This document shows positions 17,676 through 26,471 of a stretch of DNA of 40,640 bases, in pieces. Location of the stretch: the NCBI GenBank assembly GCA_017502025.1, contig JAFVVS010000076.1, forward strand, positions 1 to 40,640, given 5' to 3'. The DNA comes from Alistipes sp. (lineage in GTDB: Bacteria > Bacteroidota > Bacteroidia > Bacteroidales > Rikenellaceae). Within the stretch, counting starts at the first letter, position 1; every line of letters begins with the position of its first letter. Under the pieces are notes generated by a model. It worked only from the letters and a program-made list of their open reading frames with translations, ran no database searches and was not told the DNA's origin. Made by a program: the position numbers and the translations under genes.

Positions 17676-18338
17676 CTACCACTCGATTGGCTCTTTGCCT
17701 ATCGACGAGAGGTAATCGTTTGCCTTCGAGAAGTGGCGTGAGCCGAAGAAACCCCTGTAAACAGAGAGTGGCGACGGATGAACCGCTTTAAGCACAAGGT
17801 TTTGCGACGGATTGACCATAGCTCCCTTCTTCTGCGCATAGCTACCCCACAACATATAGACAACGCCCTGCTTTTGCTCTGCCACAAGGCGAACTACGGC
17901 ATCGGTGAATTTCTCCCAGCCACGACCTGCGTGCGAAGCCGCCTCGTGAGCCCTGACAGTCAGCACGGCATTCAGCATCAGAACACCCTGCTCGGCCCAG
18001 CGGTCGAGATTTCCACTCGACGGCACGGGCTTGCCCATATCCTCGGAAACCTCCTTGAAAATATTGCGCAACGAAGGGGGAAAATCGACTCCGTCATCGA
18101 CCGAAAAGCACAAGCCATTTGCCTGACCGTCACCGTGATAGGGGTCTTGACCGATAATCACAACTTTGAGCTTGTCGAGCGGACATTTATCGAAGGCTCG
18201 GAATATATTTCGAGCCGCAGGAAAGACCTGCTGCGAGGCGTACTCCGCCTTCACAAAATCGACCAACTCGGCAAAATAGGGCTTCTCGAACTCCTCTTGG
18301 AGCAACGCCTTCCAATCTTCGGCAATACGGACATTCAT
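17676..18338 (-). CDS. ung: Uracil-DNA glycosylase, family 1
   Basis: This 220-aa protein (usual family length 215-230) removes uracil from DNA in base-excision repair in the cytoplasm. The family-1 signatures are intact: GQDPYHG at residues 63-69 with the water-activating Asp65, the uracil-stacking region ANGLCFSV, and the DNA-intercalating loop HPSPLS at 187-192 with the catalytic His187. It stands alone on the minus strand, divergent from the aldose epimerase gene and ending about 30 bp before the operon promoter. A candidate -7 box TATCTTCG at 18392-18399 lies about 55 bp upstream but has no good -33 partner. This is ordinary housekeeping with very high confidence. Confidence 0.98.
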   Translation of the reverse strand: MNVRIAEDWKALLQEEFEKPYFAELVDFVKAEYASQQVFPAARNIFRAFDKCPLDKLKVVIIGQDPYHGDGQANGLCFSVDDGVDFPPSLRNIFKEVSEDMGKPVPSSGNLDRWAEQGVLMLNAVLTVRAHEAASHAGRGWEKFTDAVVRLVAEQKQGVVYMLWGSYAQKKGAMVNPSQNLVLKAVHPSPLSVYRGFFGSRHFSKANDYLSSIGKEPIEW

Positions 18339-18417
18339 AGTTTTCTCTGCTTTTAGCTATTGGCGATTAGCCGTTAGCTTTTTATCGAGAGCGAAGATAG
18401 CGAATTTTGGCGAAACG

Positions 18418-18450
18418 GTTGCACTTTTTACAAAGTTTTTAGTATCTTTG
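18418..18450 (+). promoter_or_regulatory. Promoter of the galM-deoD-nuclease group
   Basis: GTTG at 18418-18421 and TATCTTTG at 18443-18450, separated by 21 nt, fit the Bacteroidetes pattern with a weak -33. The -7 box lies within a small inverted repeat (ACAAAG at 18430-18435, CTTTGT at 18446-18451). The ATG follows 30 bp later. Confidence 0.6.
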
Positions 18451-18480
18451 TGAAGATAAACCTAAAAAAGCAACAAAATT

Positions 18481-19602
18481 ATGAAGAATCTATTCGCAAT
18501 TTTAGCACTTGCTCTCGCCGTATCGTGCGGAGTAAAGCAGGAGGTAAAACTTTTGGATAAAGCCGACTTTGAGACCACGGTCGATGGTAAAGCCGTATCG
18601 CTCTACACACTCAAAGCTGGCGACCTTGTGATGCAGGTGACAAACTATGGCGCACGAGTAATCTCGTTGTGGGCACCCGACCGCAATGGCAACTATGCCG
18701 ATGTGGAGATTGGTTACGAGAATATCGACCGCTACATAAATAATACAGGTGAGCGTTATCTCGGTGCGGTTGTAGGTCCTGTGGCTAACCGCATTGCCAA
18801 CGGCAAATTCTCGCTCGACGGCAAGGAGTACACCCTGCCACAGAACAATAACGGACAGACCTTGCACGGCGGAACTCTTGGCGTTGACCGCATCGTTTGG
18901 GATGTAAAGGAGGTTACAGAGAGCAAGATTGTATTCTACTGCGAGTTACCTGACGGACAAGACGGTTTCCCTGCAAACCGAGCAATTTCGATGACATACG
19001 AACTCACACCGAACAACGAGTTCGCAGTATCGTATAACGCAACAACCGACGCAAAAACAGTATTAAACCTCTCGCACCACTCGTTCTTCAACCTCGAAGG
19101 CGATGGCGAAGGCACAATTCTTGATCATATTCTCACCATTAAGAGCAAAGCGATAACTCCTGTGAATGAGTATCTTATCCCTACAGGCGAAGTTATGTGC
19201 GTGAAGGATACTCCGTTCGACTTCAACGAGCCACACGCCATTGGCGAGCGTGTAAATGCCGACCACGCACAGCTCAAAGCGGGTGCCGGCTACGACCACA
19301 ACTGGATTATCGACCGTGAGGACAATGGCGAGGTCATCAAGGTTGCCGATGTGTATTCGCCAAAGAGTGGTCGAGGTATGGAGGTATATACCGACCAAGT
19401 GGCGTTGCAGTTCTACTGCGGCAACTTCTTCGACGGCTCATACAACAACAAATTCGGCAAGCCAATCCTCTATCGTGGAGCGATTGCCCTCGAAACACAG
19501 CGTTATCCGGATGCGCCAAATCAGGCATCGTTCCCAAGCGTGGTTTTGGAGCCCGGACAAACCTATAAGCATACTTGCGTTTATAAATTTTATGCAAAAT
19601 AA
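18481..19602 (+). CDS. galM: Aldose 1-epimerase (mutarotase), lipoprotein form
   Basis: This 373-aa protein interconverts alpha and beta anomers of galactose, glucose and related sugars. A lipoprotein signal (LALAVSC, Cys16) places it in the periplasm, probably anchored, as is common for Bacteroidales mutarotases. Family landmarks are NYGARVISLWAPDR, the substrate-site VGPVANRIANGKF, NGQTLHGG, LSHHSFFNLEG with the conserved His pair, and the late VVLEPGQTY carrying the catalytic Glu. It begins a plus-strand group with deoD 9 bp downstream and an S1/P1 nuclease after that, so it may process sugars released outside the inner membrane. Gene symbol follows family membership; substrate preference is unknown. 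Confidence 0.95.
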   Translation: MKNLFAILALALAVSCGVKQEVKLLDKADFETTVDGKAVSLYTLKAGDLVMQVTNYGARVISLWAPDRNGNYADVEIGYENIDRYINNTGERYLGAVVGPVANRIANGKFSLDGKEYTLPQNNNGQTLHGGTLGVDRIVWDVKEVTESKIVFYCELPDGQDGFPANRAISMTYELTPNNEFAVSYNATTDAKTVLNLSHHSFFNLEGDGEGTILDHILTIKSKAITPVNEYLIPTGEVMCVKDTPFDFNEPHAIGERVNADHAQLKAGAGYDHNWIIDREDNGEVIKVADVYSPKSGRGMEVYTDQVALQFYCGNFFDGSYNNKFGKPILYRGAIALETQRYPDAPNQASFPSVVLEPGQTYKHTCVYKFYAK

Positions 19603-19611
19603 TCGAATATT

Positions 19612-20325
19612 ATGGCAAATTTAACACCCACCCCACATATTGGTGCAAAGCTCGGAGAGATTGCCGAGCGAGTGATTATGGCAGGCGATCCGTTGCGTGC
19701 CAAGTTTATGGCAGAGCGCTATCTCGAAAACCCTAAGTTGGTTAATCAGGTGCGTGGAATGTACTGTTACACGGGAACTTACAAAGGCAAGGAGGTTTCG
19801 GTAATGGGCCACGGAATGGGCATCTCGTCAATCAGCATCTACACCTTCGAGTTGTACGCCTTCTATGGCGTAAAGCGCATCATCCGCACAGGTTCGTGTG
19901 GTGCATATCAACCCAATTTGCATATTGGCGATATCATCATCGCACAAGGCGCTTGCGACAACTCGAACTACGCTGCCCAATACAACCTTCCGGGCACCTT
20001 TGCCCCTATCGCCGACTACGAGATGTTGAGCGCAGCGGTCGAGAAGGCGAAGTCGATGGGAGTGAAGTATGCCGTGGGAAATATCCTCGCATCGGAAATC
20101 TTCTACAACGACGACCCCGAGGCGTGGAAGAAGTGGCAGAAGATGGGCGTTTTGGCGGTCGAAATGGAGGCTTCGGCACTCTATATGAACGCTGCACGCA
20201 GTGGTAATCAAGCACTCTGCATCTGCACCGTGTCGGACTCGCTCGTAACCCACGAGGAGACCACCGCCGAACAGCGTGAGAAGACCTTCACCGATATGAT
20301 GGAGATAGCATTCGAAATAATCTAA
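19612..20325 (+). CDS. deoD: Purine-nucleoside phosphorylase, DeoD type
   Basis: This 237-aa hexameric-type PNP is cytoplasmic. It splits purine (deoxy)nucleosides with phosphate into base and (deoxy)ribose 1-phosphate. The sequence follows the E. coli DeoD layout throughout: MAGDPLRAKFMAERYLE, VRGMYCYTGTYKGKEVSVMGHGMG, the phosphate site IIRTGSCGA, VLAVEMEASALY with the substrate-binding Glu, and TVSDSLVTHEETT with the general-acid Asp. It sits between the mutarotase gene (9 bp) and an exported nuclease gene (14 bp), which makes a nucleoside-salvage grouping. Confidence 0.97.
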   Translation: MANLTPTPHIGAKLGEIAERVIMAGDPLRAKFMAERYLENPKLVNQVRGMYCYTGTYKGKEVSVMGHGMGISSISIYTFELYAFYGVKRIIRTGSCGAYQPNLHIGDIIIAQGACDNSNYAAQYNLPGTFAPIADYEMLSAAVEKAKSMGVKYAVGNILASEIFYNDDPEAWKKWQKMGVLAVEMEASALYMNAARSGNQALCICTVSDSLVTHEETTAEQREKTFTDMMEIAFEII

Positions 20326-20339
20326 ATACCTATATTACT

Positions 20340-21119
20340 ATGAAGAAGTTATTTGCAGTAATCATAGCTATTGCCATCGTAGGCATCGAGAGCGCATCAG
20401 CGTGGGGAAGATTGGGACACGAGGTTATTATCGAGGTTGCCAAACGACACATAACCGAAAATACGAAGAAGAATATTGCGAAATATATCCCTTACGACAT
20501 CACCAAAGATGCCGTATATATGGATATTCACCGCAACGACAAGGAGATTGGCTACACCACAGCGTGGCATGTATATAATGTAGATGAGAATGGCGAGTAC
20601 GATATGAACCCTCGTCTCTACAAGGGCGATGCAATTCTTGCAATGAAAGTTGTGGAGCACAACCTCACCAAGCAGGAGCGTTTGACCGACTCGGCTATCG
20701 TGATGAATATTCGTTGCCTGCTCCACTTTGCAGGCGATATGCACTGCCCGACACACTCCTATGTGCCGGGTCCTCGTTGTCATTGGCCTTGCGAGTTGAA
20801 CGGCAAGAAAATTAAGTCGTTCCACTACGCATATGACATTATGCCGAATTTGCTCCACCCTAACAAGTCGTGCGTGGAGATTGCTGCCGAGATTGACAAC
20901 GCCTCGAAGGGCGAAATCAAGAAGATTCAGAAGGGTAACCTTCACGAATGGGTTAAGGATATCGGCCCGAAAAATGCAGTAATCTACAAGTGGAATCCTC
21001 ACAACACACCTGTTCTCAACGAGAATACAGTCGAGCTCTCACGAGATCTTGTCAATTTGGAGATGCGCAATGCGGGCTACCGACTCGCCTACCTGCTGAA
21101 TAGGTATTTCGGAGAGTAA
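20340..21119 (+). CDS. S1/P1-family zinc-dependent nuclease, exported
   Basis: This 259-aa protein (family about 250-290 aa) cuts single-stranded nucleic acids and removes 3' phosphates using three zinc ions. The signal peptide ends ESASA, and cleavage would expose Trp22 as the mature N-terminus. In P1 nuclease the N-terminal Trp itself binds zinc, so this fits exactly. Further ligands visible are His27 in GRLGHEV, Asp in YMDIHRND, His in TTAWHVYNV, and the HFAGDMHCPTH cluster. It is probably periplasmic or secreted, supplying nucleotides that phosphatases and DeoD downstream in the pathway can use. A strong terminator follows immediately. Confidence 0.94.
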   Translation: MKKLFAVIIAIAIVGIESASAWGRLGHEVIIEVAKRHITENTKKNIAKYIPYDITKDAVYMDIHRNDKEIGYTTAWHVYNVDENGEYDMNPRLYKGDAILAMKVVEHNLTKQERLTDSAIVMNIRCLLHFAGDMHCPTHSYVPGPRCHWPCELNGKKIKSFHYAYDIMPNLLHPNKSCVEIAAEIDNASKGEIKKIQKGNLHEWVKDIGPKNAVIYKWNPHNTPVLNENTVELSRDLVNLEMRNAGYRLAYLLNRYFGE

Positions 21120-21120
21120 A

Positions 21121-21158
21121 AAAATAGTCGTTTCGCAAAGAAACGACTATTTTTTTTT
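21121..21158 (+). terminator. Rho-independent terminator of the galM-deoD-nuclease group
   Basis: A 14-bp perfect stem (21121-21134 with 21140-21153) closes a 5-nt loop and is followed by a run of T. It starts one base after the nuclease stop codon. Confidence 0.92.
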
Positions 21159-21181
21159 TGCTGTTAGCCATTGGCTTTTTT

Positions 21182-21257
21182 GTAGAGGTTGTTAGAGGAA
21201 GTTAGAGGTTGTTAGGGGTTGTTAGGGGAATATAGGGAGTATAGGGAATTTAGGGAT
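21182..21257 (+). repeat. Degenerate 10-bp tandem repeat array (TTAGAGGTTG / TTAGGGGTTG type)
   Basis: Five units of exactly 10 bp (TAGAGGTTGT, TAGAGGAAGT, TAGAGGTTGT, TAGGGGTTGT, TAGGGGAATA) run into three 9-bp-spaced units (TAGGGAGTA, TAGGGAATT, TAGGGA). The array is purine-biased on the plus strand and almost free of C. It is probably a variable-number tandem repeat; no function is evident. Confidence 0.75.
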
Positions 21258-21310
21258 TGTTGCTTATTGCTTTCTCTAAGTTCTCTCTGTACTCCGACGG
21301 TTATCACGGC

Positions 21311-21382
21311 GCAGACAGGATTAAGGGTTTGTAAGGGCTAGTAACGGCTAGTAAAGAAGGCGCAGACCCTTACTTGCCCTTA
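21311..21382 (+). repeat. Imperfect inverted repeat with nested direct repeats
   Basis: TAAGGGTTTGTAAGGG (21322-21337) is complementary at 13 of 16 positions to 21367-21382. Inside lie two copies of GGCTAGTAA, and a GGCGCAGAC motif occurs on both sides (near 21309 and 21359). It may be a folded transcript end or a decayed small element. Confidence 0.4.
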
Positions 21383-21496
21383 TTAAAACTTGCGCCACCT
21401 CTCACCTCTCAACTCTCCATTTCTTGTCAGAAGGTGTGAGTTTCTACAAATACCCCAAAATTGGAATTTAAGGAGGTAGTTGCAACGCCGTCAAAG

Positions 21497-21545
21497 AAAA
21501 ATGAGATGGGAGCATACTTGGGCGTATGTGACCATCTCATTTTTT
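21497..21545 (-). terminator. Hairpin terminator downstream of valS
   Basis: AAAAATGAGATGG (21497-21509) pairs with CCATCTCATTTTT (21532-21545), and an inner GCATAC/GTATGT stem extends it. T-rich tracts flank it on both strands. It lies about 37 bp past the valS stop and could also stop leftover plus-strand transcription. Confidence 0.75.
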
Positions 21546-21581
21546 GAAGACAAGGAAGCAAATGCCCCTTAAAAACAATTT

Positions 21582-24209
21582 TTATTTTAGAGCGGCGAGC
21601 TGAGCCTCTATGGCTGCAATCTTCGCCTCCGCATCACGCTTCTTATTCTGCTCGTTCTCGACAACCTGTGCAGGAGCAGAAGATACGAAACGCTCGTTAG
21701 AGAGCTTCTTCATTACAGTTGCGAGGAAGCCCTGCTGATATGCGAGATCCTTCTCCAACTTGGCAATCTCCGCCTCACGGTCGATATTGTCGCCCATAGG
21801 CACGAAGTACTGCGTAGTCTTTACGATAAAGGCAGCATCCATAGGGTTCTTCTCGGTAACGAAAGTAACAGCCGAGAGGTTTGCCATCTTTGCGATAACT
21901 GCCTCATACTCTGCCGGATAGTTCTCGTCACGAACAACCTTCAACTCCAACGCCTCCTTCTGTGCGAGGTTCTTCTGCTTGCGGATATTACGCACGGCCG
22001 ATACAACCTCCTGCGCCAAAGCAAAGCGTGCCAAAGCCTTCTCGTCTGCCTCGCCAGCCTTCGGCATCGAAGCCACGCAGATGGACTCCCCCTCCTTACG
22101 CTCTGCCAAGTCCTGCCAGATCTCCTCGGTCACGAATGGCATAAACGGATGCAAGAGGAGCATCAACTGCTCGAACATCTGCTTTGTAGCCGCCATTGTC
22201 GCAGCGTCGCAAGGCGAAAGGTATGCAGGCTTAATCATCTCCAAGTACCAACCACTGAAATCATCCCAGAAGAGCTTGTAAGCAACCATCAACGCCTCCG
22301 AGATGCGGTAGTTGTTGAAGTTATCCTCAATCTCTGCGAGTGCTGCGTTGAAGCGGTTTGTAAACCAAGCCACAGCCTGCTTCGAGCAGTCGCTCTGCGG
22401 CAAGTTCTCGTCAATCTGCCAGCCATTGATAAGGCGGTAAGCGTTCCAAATCTTATTTCCGAAGTTACGACCCTGCTCGCAGAGAGCATTGTCAAACATC
22501 AAGTCGTTACCTGCCGACGAGCAGAGCATCATCGCTACACGCACACCATCCGCTCCATACTCGGCAATCAAATCGAGCGGGTCAGGCGAGTTGCCCAACT
22601 GCTTCGACATCTTGCGACCAATCTTATCACGAACGATACCTGTGAAATATACATTTCCGAATGGCTTCTCGCCACGGTACTCATAGCCCGCCATAATCAT
22701 ACGAGCCACCCAGAAGAAGATGATATCCGGACCTGTTACGAGGTCGTTGGTCGGATAGTAGTACTTAATCTGCTCGTTGTCCGGGTTGCGGATACCGTCG
22801 AATACCGAGATAGGCCACAACCACGACGAGAACCAAGTATCGAGTACATCCTCATCCTGACGCAAGTCAGCCAAGGTCAAAGTGTTGTCGCCTGTCTTCT
22901 CCTGTGCCAAAGCCAAAGCCTTCTCGGCACTCTCGGCTACGACATAGCCACCCTTTGGAAGGTAGTATGCAGGGATACGCTGACCCCACCACAACTGGCG
23001 AGAGATACACCAATCCTTGATATTCTCCATCCAGTGGCGGTATGTATTCTTGTACTTCTCCGGTACGAAGCGGATAACATCCTCCAAAACAGCCTTGGTT
23101 GCAGGCTCCGAAATCTCCTTCATAGCCATAAACCACTGCATCGACAACTTAGGCTCGATAGCCACGCCTGTACGCTCCGAGTAGCCTACATTATTGGTGT
23201 AAGCCTCGGTCTTTTCGAGCAAGTCGGCATTTTGTAAATCCTTCTCAATCTGCTTGCGGCAGTCGAAACGATCCATACCGACATACATACCAACCTTATC
23301 GTTGATTGTACCGTTATCGTTGAAGATGTCGATGGTTTCAAGACCATACTTCTCGCCGAGCATATAGTCATTCACATCGTGTGCAGGGGTAACCTTCAAC
23401 GCACCCGTTCCGAACTCGATATCGACATACTCGTCACGGATAATCGGAATCGAACGACCTACCAACGGAACGATAACTCGTGCACCCTCCTCGATATCGG
23501 CATAGCGAGGGTCGTTAGGGTTAAGGCAGACTGCTGTATCGCCCAAAATGGTCTCCGGGCGGGTTGTAGCAACGATAATATTGCGATCCGAGCCCTCCAA
23601 CTTGTAGCGCAAGTAGTAGAGCTTACCCTGCGACTCCTTGTAGATTACCTCCTCATCCGAAAGAGCGGTCTTTGCCGAAGGGTCCCAATTGACCATACGG
23701 ACACCACGATAGATCTTACCCTTGCGGTAGAGGTCGCAGAATACCGAAATAACGCTCGCGGTACGCTCCGGGTCCATTGTAAAGCAGGTACGATCCCAAT
23801 CGCACGAAGCACCGAGCTTGCGCAACTGCTTCAAGATAATGCCACCGTGCTTCTCCTTCCACTCCCAAGCGTGAGCGAGGAACTCCTCACGGGTGAGGGT
23901 TGCCTTGTCGATACCCTCGGCCTTCAACTTTGCAACCACCTTCGCCTCGGTAGCGATAGATGCGTGGTCGGTTCCCGGTACCCAACAAGCATTCTTGCCG
24001 AGCATACGGGCACGACGCACCAACACATCCTGCAAGGTGTTGTTGAGCATATGACCCATATGCAACATACCTGTTACATTTGGTGGCGGAATAACGATAG
24101 TGTAAGGCTCACGAGCATCAGGCTCCGAGTGGAAAAGGTTCTTCTCAATCCAGTAGTCGTACCACTTCTGTTCAATCTCTTGTGGTAAATACTTGTCTGC
24201 AATTGCCAT
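21582..24209 (-). CDS. valS: Valyl-tRNA synthetase
   Basis: This 875-aa class I aminoacyl-tRNA synthetase charges tRNA-Val in the cytoplasm. The HIGH-type motif is in [14 protein letters not shown] (HMGH at residues 50-53). The KMSKS loop reads KMSKQ at about 533-537, so the last Ser is Gln, and GNSPDPLD follows. The editing domain contains [15 protein letters not shown] and the PAHDVNDY pocket. The C-terminus is a charged coiled-coil ([13 protein letters not shown]... [13 protein letters not shown]), as in other ValS proteins. It is transcribed alone, divergent from feoB, with a hairpin terminator downstream. No T-box leader is present, as expected outside Firmicutes. Confidence 0.99.
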   Translation of the reverse strand: MAIADKYLPQEIEQKWYDYWIEKNLFHSEPDAREPYTIVIPPPNVTGMLHMGHMLNNTLQDVLVRRARMLGKNACWVPGTDHASIATEAKVVAKLKAEGIDKATLTREEFLAHAWEWKEKHGGIILKQLRKLGASCDWDRTCFTMDPERTASVISVFCDLYRKGKIYRGVRMVNWDPSAKTALSDEEVIYKESQGKLYYLRYKLEGSDRNIIVATTRPETILGDTAVCLNPNDPRYADIEEGARVIVPLVGRSIPIIRDEYVDIEFGTGALKVTPAHDVNDYMLGEKYGLETIDIFNDNGTINDKVGMYVGMDRFDCRKQIEKDLQNADLLEKTEAYTNNVGYSERTGVAIEPKLSMQWFMAMKEISEPATKAVLEDVIRFVPEKYKNTYRHWMENIKDWCISRQLWWGQRIPAYYLPKGGYVVAESAEKALALAQEKTGDNTLTLADLRQDEDVLDTWFSSWLWPISVFDGIRNPDNEQIKYYYPTNDLVTGPDIIFFWVARMIMAGYEYRGEKPFGNVYFTGIVRDKIGRKMSKQLGNSPDPLDLIAEYGADGVRVAMMLCSSAGNDLMFDNALCEQGRNFGNKIWNAYRLINGWQIDENLPQSDCSKQAVAWFTNRFNAALAEIEDNFNNYRISEALMVAYKLFWDDFSGWYLEMIKPAYLSPCDAATMAATKQMFEQLMLLLHPFMPFVTEEIWQDLAERKEGESICVASMPKAGEADEKALARFALAQEVVSAVRNIRKQKNLAQKEALELKVVRDENYPAEYEAVIAKMANLSAVTFVTEKNPMDAAFIVKTTQYFVPMGDNIDREAEIAKLEKDLAYQQGFLATVMKKLSNERFVSSAPAQVVENEQNKKRDAEAKIAAIEAQLAALK

Positions 24210-24249
24210 AATTTTTATATATATTTTTGTTTCGTTTTATTCTAATCGG

Positions 24250-24281
24250 CAAAAGTAGTAATTTTTCCCAAAAGAAGCAAC
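24250..24281 (-). promoter_or_regulatory. valS promoter
   Basis: On the minus strand GTTG (24278-24281), 20 nt and TACTTTTG (24250-24257) match the Bacteroidetes pattern. The leader is about 35-40 nt and AT-rich. Confidence 0.65.
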
Positions 24282-24323
24282 TATTTGCGTAGCAAAAAGA
24301 GAAAAGTCAAAAAAAGTAAAAAA

Positions 24324-24354
24324 TCTCTCGTCTCTCGTCTCTCGTCTCTCGTCT
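24324..24354 (+). repeat. Heptanucleotide repeat TCTCTCG x4 in the feoB promoter region
   Basis: Four perfect consecutive copies (24324-24351) plus a partial TCT end 6 bp before the -7 box TATCTTTG. The place where a -33 element should lie (about 24338-24341) falls inside the repeat, so changes in copy number would alter the sequence upstream of the -7 box. Confidence 0.85.
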
Positions 24355-24360
24355 TTTTCT

Positions 24361-24368
24361 TATCTTTG
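24361..24368 (+). promoter_or_regulatory. Candidate -7 box of the feoB group
   Basis: TATCTTTG matches TAnnTTTG and is identical to the galM -7 box. No TTTG exists 19-20 nt upstream because the heptanucleotide repeat occupies that place. The predicted start of transcription falls at or next to the GTG start codon at 24373, which would make the message nearly leaderless. Confidence 0.5.
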
Positions 24369-24372
24369 TGGC

Positions 24373-26433
24373 GTGGAGAGCGCAATAAAGAGAATAAACA
24401 TCGCCATTGTTGGCAACCCGAATAGCGGAAAGACTTCGCTATACAACCATATTACGGGTGAGCACGGACACACAGGCAACTATGGTGGCACAACGGTTGA
24501 GGCTCAGACTACCACCTGCCACTATAAGGGTTACGAGCTCCTTGTCACCGACCTCCCCGGTGCAAATGCCCTCTCGGGCGCAACCGCCGAGGAGCGTTAT
24601 GTCCGCAAATATCTCGCTGAACACACCCCCGATATCGTTTTGAATGTGGTATGCGCATCGAACTTGGAGCGCAACCTCTACATCACCACCGAACTCATCG
24701 ACATCGGCTACCGAATGGTCGTAGCCCTAAGTATGTACGACGAGTTGGAGCGCAATGGGGCATCGCTCGACCACGATTTGCTCGGCAAGATGATGGGTCT
24801 GCCGATGTTCCCTGTCGTAGGACACAAAGGCAGAGGCATAGAGGTATTGCTCGACACAATCATAGCCGTACACGAGCGAAAAGATGAGCGAGTGCGTCAT
24901 ATTCACATCTACCAAGGTATTGTCGAGGAGAGCGTGATGACGCTCAACAAGCAGATGAAGGAGCACCGTGAGGAGTTGCCGAAGTGCTTCTCGCCACGAT
25001 ATCTGGCGATGAAGATGCTAGAAGGCGATGCCGAAATTACCGCTATGCTCGCCTCTTGCCCCCACTTCGAGGAGTGGCAACGCACCTGTGAGAAGGAGCG
25101 AGAGCATTTGCACTCCGACCTCGGTGCCAACGAGGATATATCGACCACAATGGCGGATCAAAAGCGAGGTTTTATTGCCGGCGCACTGCTCGAAACATAC
25201 GCCAGAGGAAACAATCGACTCGAAAATATTGCAAAAGCCATCGACGCTATCGTAACGCACCGCATCCTCGGCTACCCGATATTTATATTTGTGATGTGGT
25301 TGATGTTCTACTGCACCTTCCGCCTGGGAGCCTATCCGCAGGAGTGGATTGAGCAGGGCGTAGCACTCCTCGGCTCGGCATTTGAGCATTGGTTGCCCGA
25401 CGGCATACTCAAAGATATGATCTGCGACGGAATCATCGGTGGTGTGGGCAGTGTCATAGTCTTTCTGCCCAACATTATGATTTTGTACCTCTTTATCTCC
25501 TTTATGGAGGATTCGGGATATCTGGCTCGTGCATCGTTCGTTATGGATAGACTTATGCACAAGATAGGTCTGCACGGCAAGTCGTTTATTCCGCTGGTTA
25601 TGGGCTTTGGCTGTAATGTGCCGGCCGTGATATCCTCACGCATAATCGAGAGTCGCAGTAGCCGACTCATCACCGTATTCATTACGCCGTTTATGTCGTG
25701 TAGCGCACGCCTGCCGATATATATCATCCTCATTGGAGCCTTCTTTGGCGAGCACTCTGCGTTGGTGATGATGGGCATCTATCTGCTCGGTATCGCAGTG
25801 GCTATGATTACGGCAGTGCTGATGCGCAAGTTTATGTTCAAGAAGGATGAAACTCCATTTGTTATGGAGTTGCCGCCATACCGCATACCTACCGTCAAGG
25901 CTATACTGTCGCATATGTGGCAACGATGCGCTCAGTATCTCCGCAATGTCGCAGGAATGATACTCGTAGCGTCGATTGTGGTGTGGGCATTGGGTTATTT
26001 CCCTCGCCAAGACAAAGATGAGAGTTTGAACCAAGCCGAGAGATACGAGCAGTCGTACATTGGTCGTGTAGGTCGTTTTTGCGAGCCGGCATTCGAGCCT
26101 ATCGGACTCGATTGGAAGGCGAGCGTATCGCTCATTTCGGGTATTGCCGCCAAGGAGTTGATGGTCAGCACCCTCGGAGTGCTATATAGCAACGATGCCG
26201 ACAGTAGTCCGGCACAACTAAAACAGAACTTGGCAAAGAGCAACGACTTCACTCAGCCTTCGGTTTTGGCACTATTAGTCTTCACGCTGCTCTATATGCC
26301 TTGCGTCGGAACAATCTCGGCAATCGGCTCGGAGAGCGGGTGGAAGTGGGCAATCGGCTCGGCAGTATATAGTACGGCAATAGCGTGGTTGTGTGCATTT
26401 ATCACATTCCACATTGCGCAACTATTTATGTAG
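24373..26433 (+). CDS. feoB: Ferrous iron transport protein B (no fused FeoA)
   Basis: This 686-aa inner-membrane Fe(II) transporter has an N-terminal G-protein domain. G1 is GNPNSGKT (14-21), G2 lies in YGGTTVE and G3 is DLPG. The G4 motif, normally NxxD, reads SMYD, with Ser120 replacing the guanine-contacting Asn. A helical spacer domain follows, then the polytopic membrane domain with the characteristic GFGCNVPAVISSR and FMSCSARLPIYI Gate segments and the second Gate near KELMVSTLGVLY. The start is a GTG at 24373, and no ATG precedes the P-loop. Many Bacteroides FeoB proteins carry FeoA fused at one end; here neither end has it. The next gene encodes the small Cys-rich FeoB partner, 38 bp downstream. 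Confidence 0.96.
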   Translation: MESAIKRINIAIVGNPNSGKTSLYNHITGEHGHTGNYGGTTVEAQTTTCHYKGYELLVTDLPGANALSGATAEERYVRKYLAEHTPDIVLNVVCASNLERNLYITTELIDIGYRMVVALSMYDELERNGASLDHDLLGKMMGLPMFPVVGHKGRGIEVLLDTIIAVHERKDERVRHIHIYQGIVEESVMTLNKQMKEHREELPKCFSPRYLAMKMLEGDAEITAMLASCPHFEEWQRTCEKEREHLHSDLGANEDISTTMADQKRGFIAGALLETYARGNNRLENIAKAIDAIVTHRILGYPIFIFVMWLMFYCTFRLGAYPQEWIEQGVALLGSAFEHWLPDGILKDMICDGIIGGVGSVIVFLPNIMILYLFISFMEDSGYLARASFVMDRLMHKIGLHGKSFIPLVMGFGCNVPAVISSRIIESRSSRLITVFITPFMSCSARLPIYIILIGAFFGEHSALVMMGIYLLGIAVAMITAVLMRKFMFKKDETPFVMELPPYRIPTVKAILSHMWQRCAQYLRNVAGMILVASIVVWALGYFPRQDKDESLNQAERYEQSYIGRVGRFCEPAFEPIGLDWKASVSLISGIAAKELMVSTLGVLYSNDADSSPAQLKQNLAKSNDFTQPSVLALLVFTLLYMPCVGTISAIGSESGWKWAIGSAVYSTAIAWLCAFITFHIAQLFM

Positions 26434-26437
26434 TTAT

Positions 26438-26467
26438 TTTTGAATTCTGCATTTTGAATTTTGAATT
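26438..26467 (+). repeat. Short TTTTGAATT direct repeats
   Basis: Three copies of TTTTGAATT, two of them overlapping, fill the gap between feoB and the Cys-rich gene. They probably represent a low-complexity spacer. Confidence 0.4.
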
Positions 26468-26471
26468 TTAT

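Larger units (their letters stand above)
21154..21581. other. Non-coding gap with repeats between the nuclease gene and valS
   Basis: No convincing gene is present. The gap holds a 10/9-bp tandem repeat array, an imperfect long hairpin with short direct repeats, an AC/CT-rich stretch (CACCTCTCACCTCTCAACTC), and the valS terminator. It is the largest gene-free stretch in the window. Confidence 0.7.
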
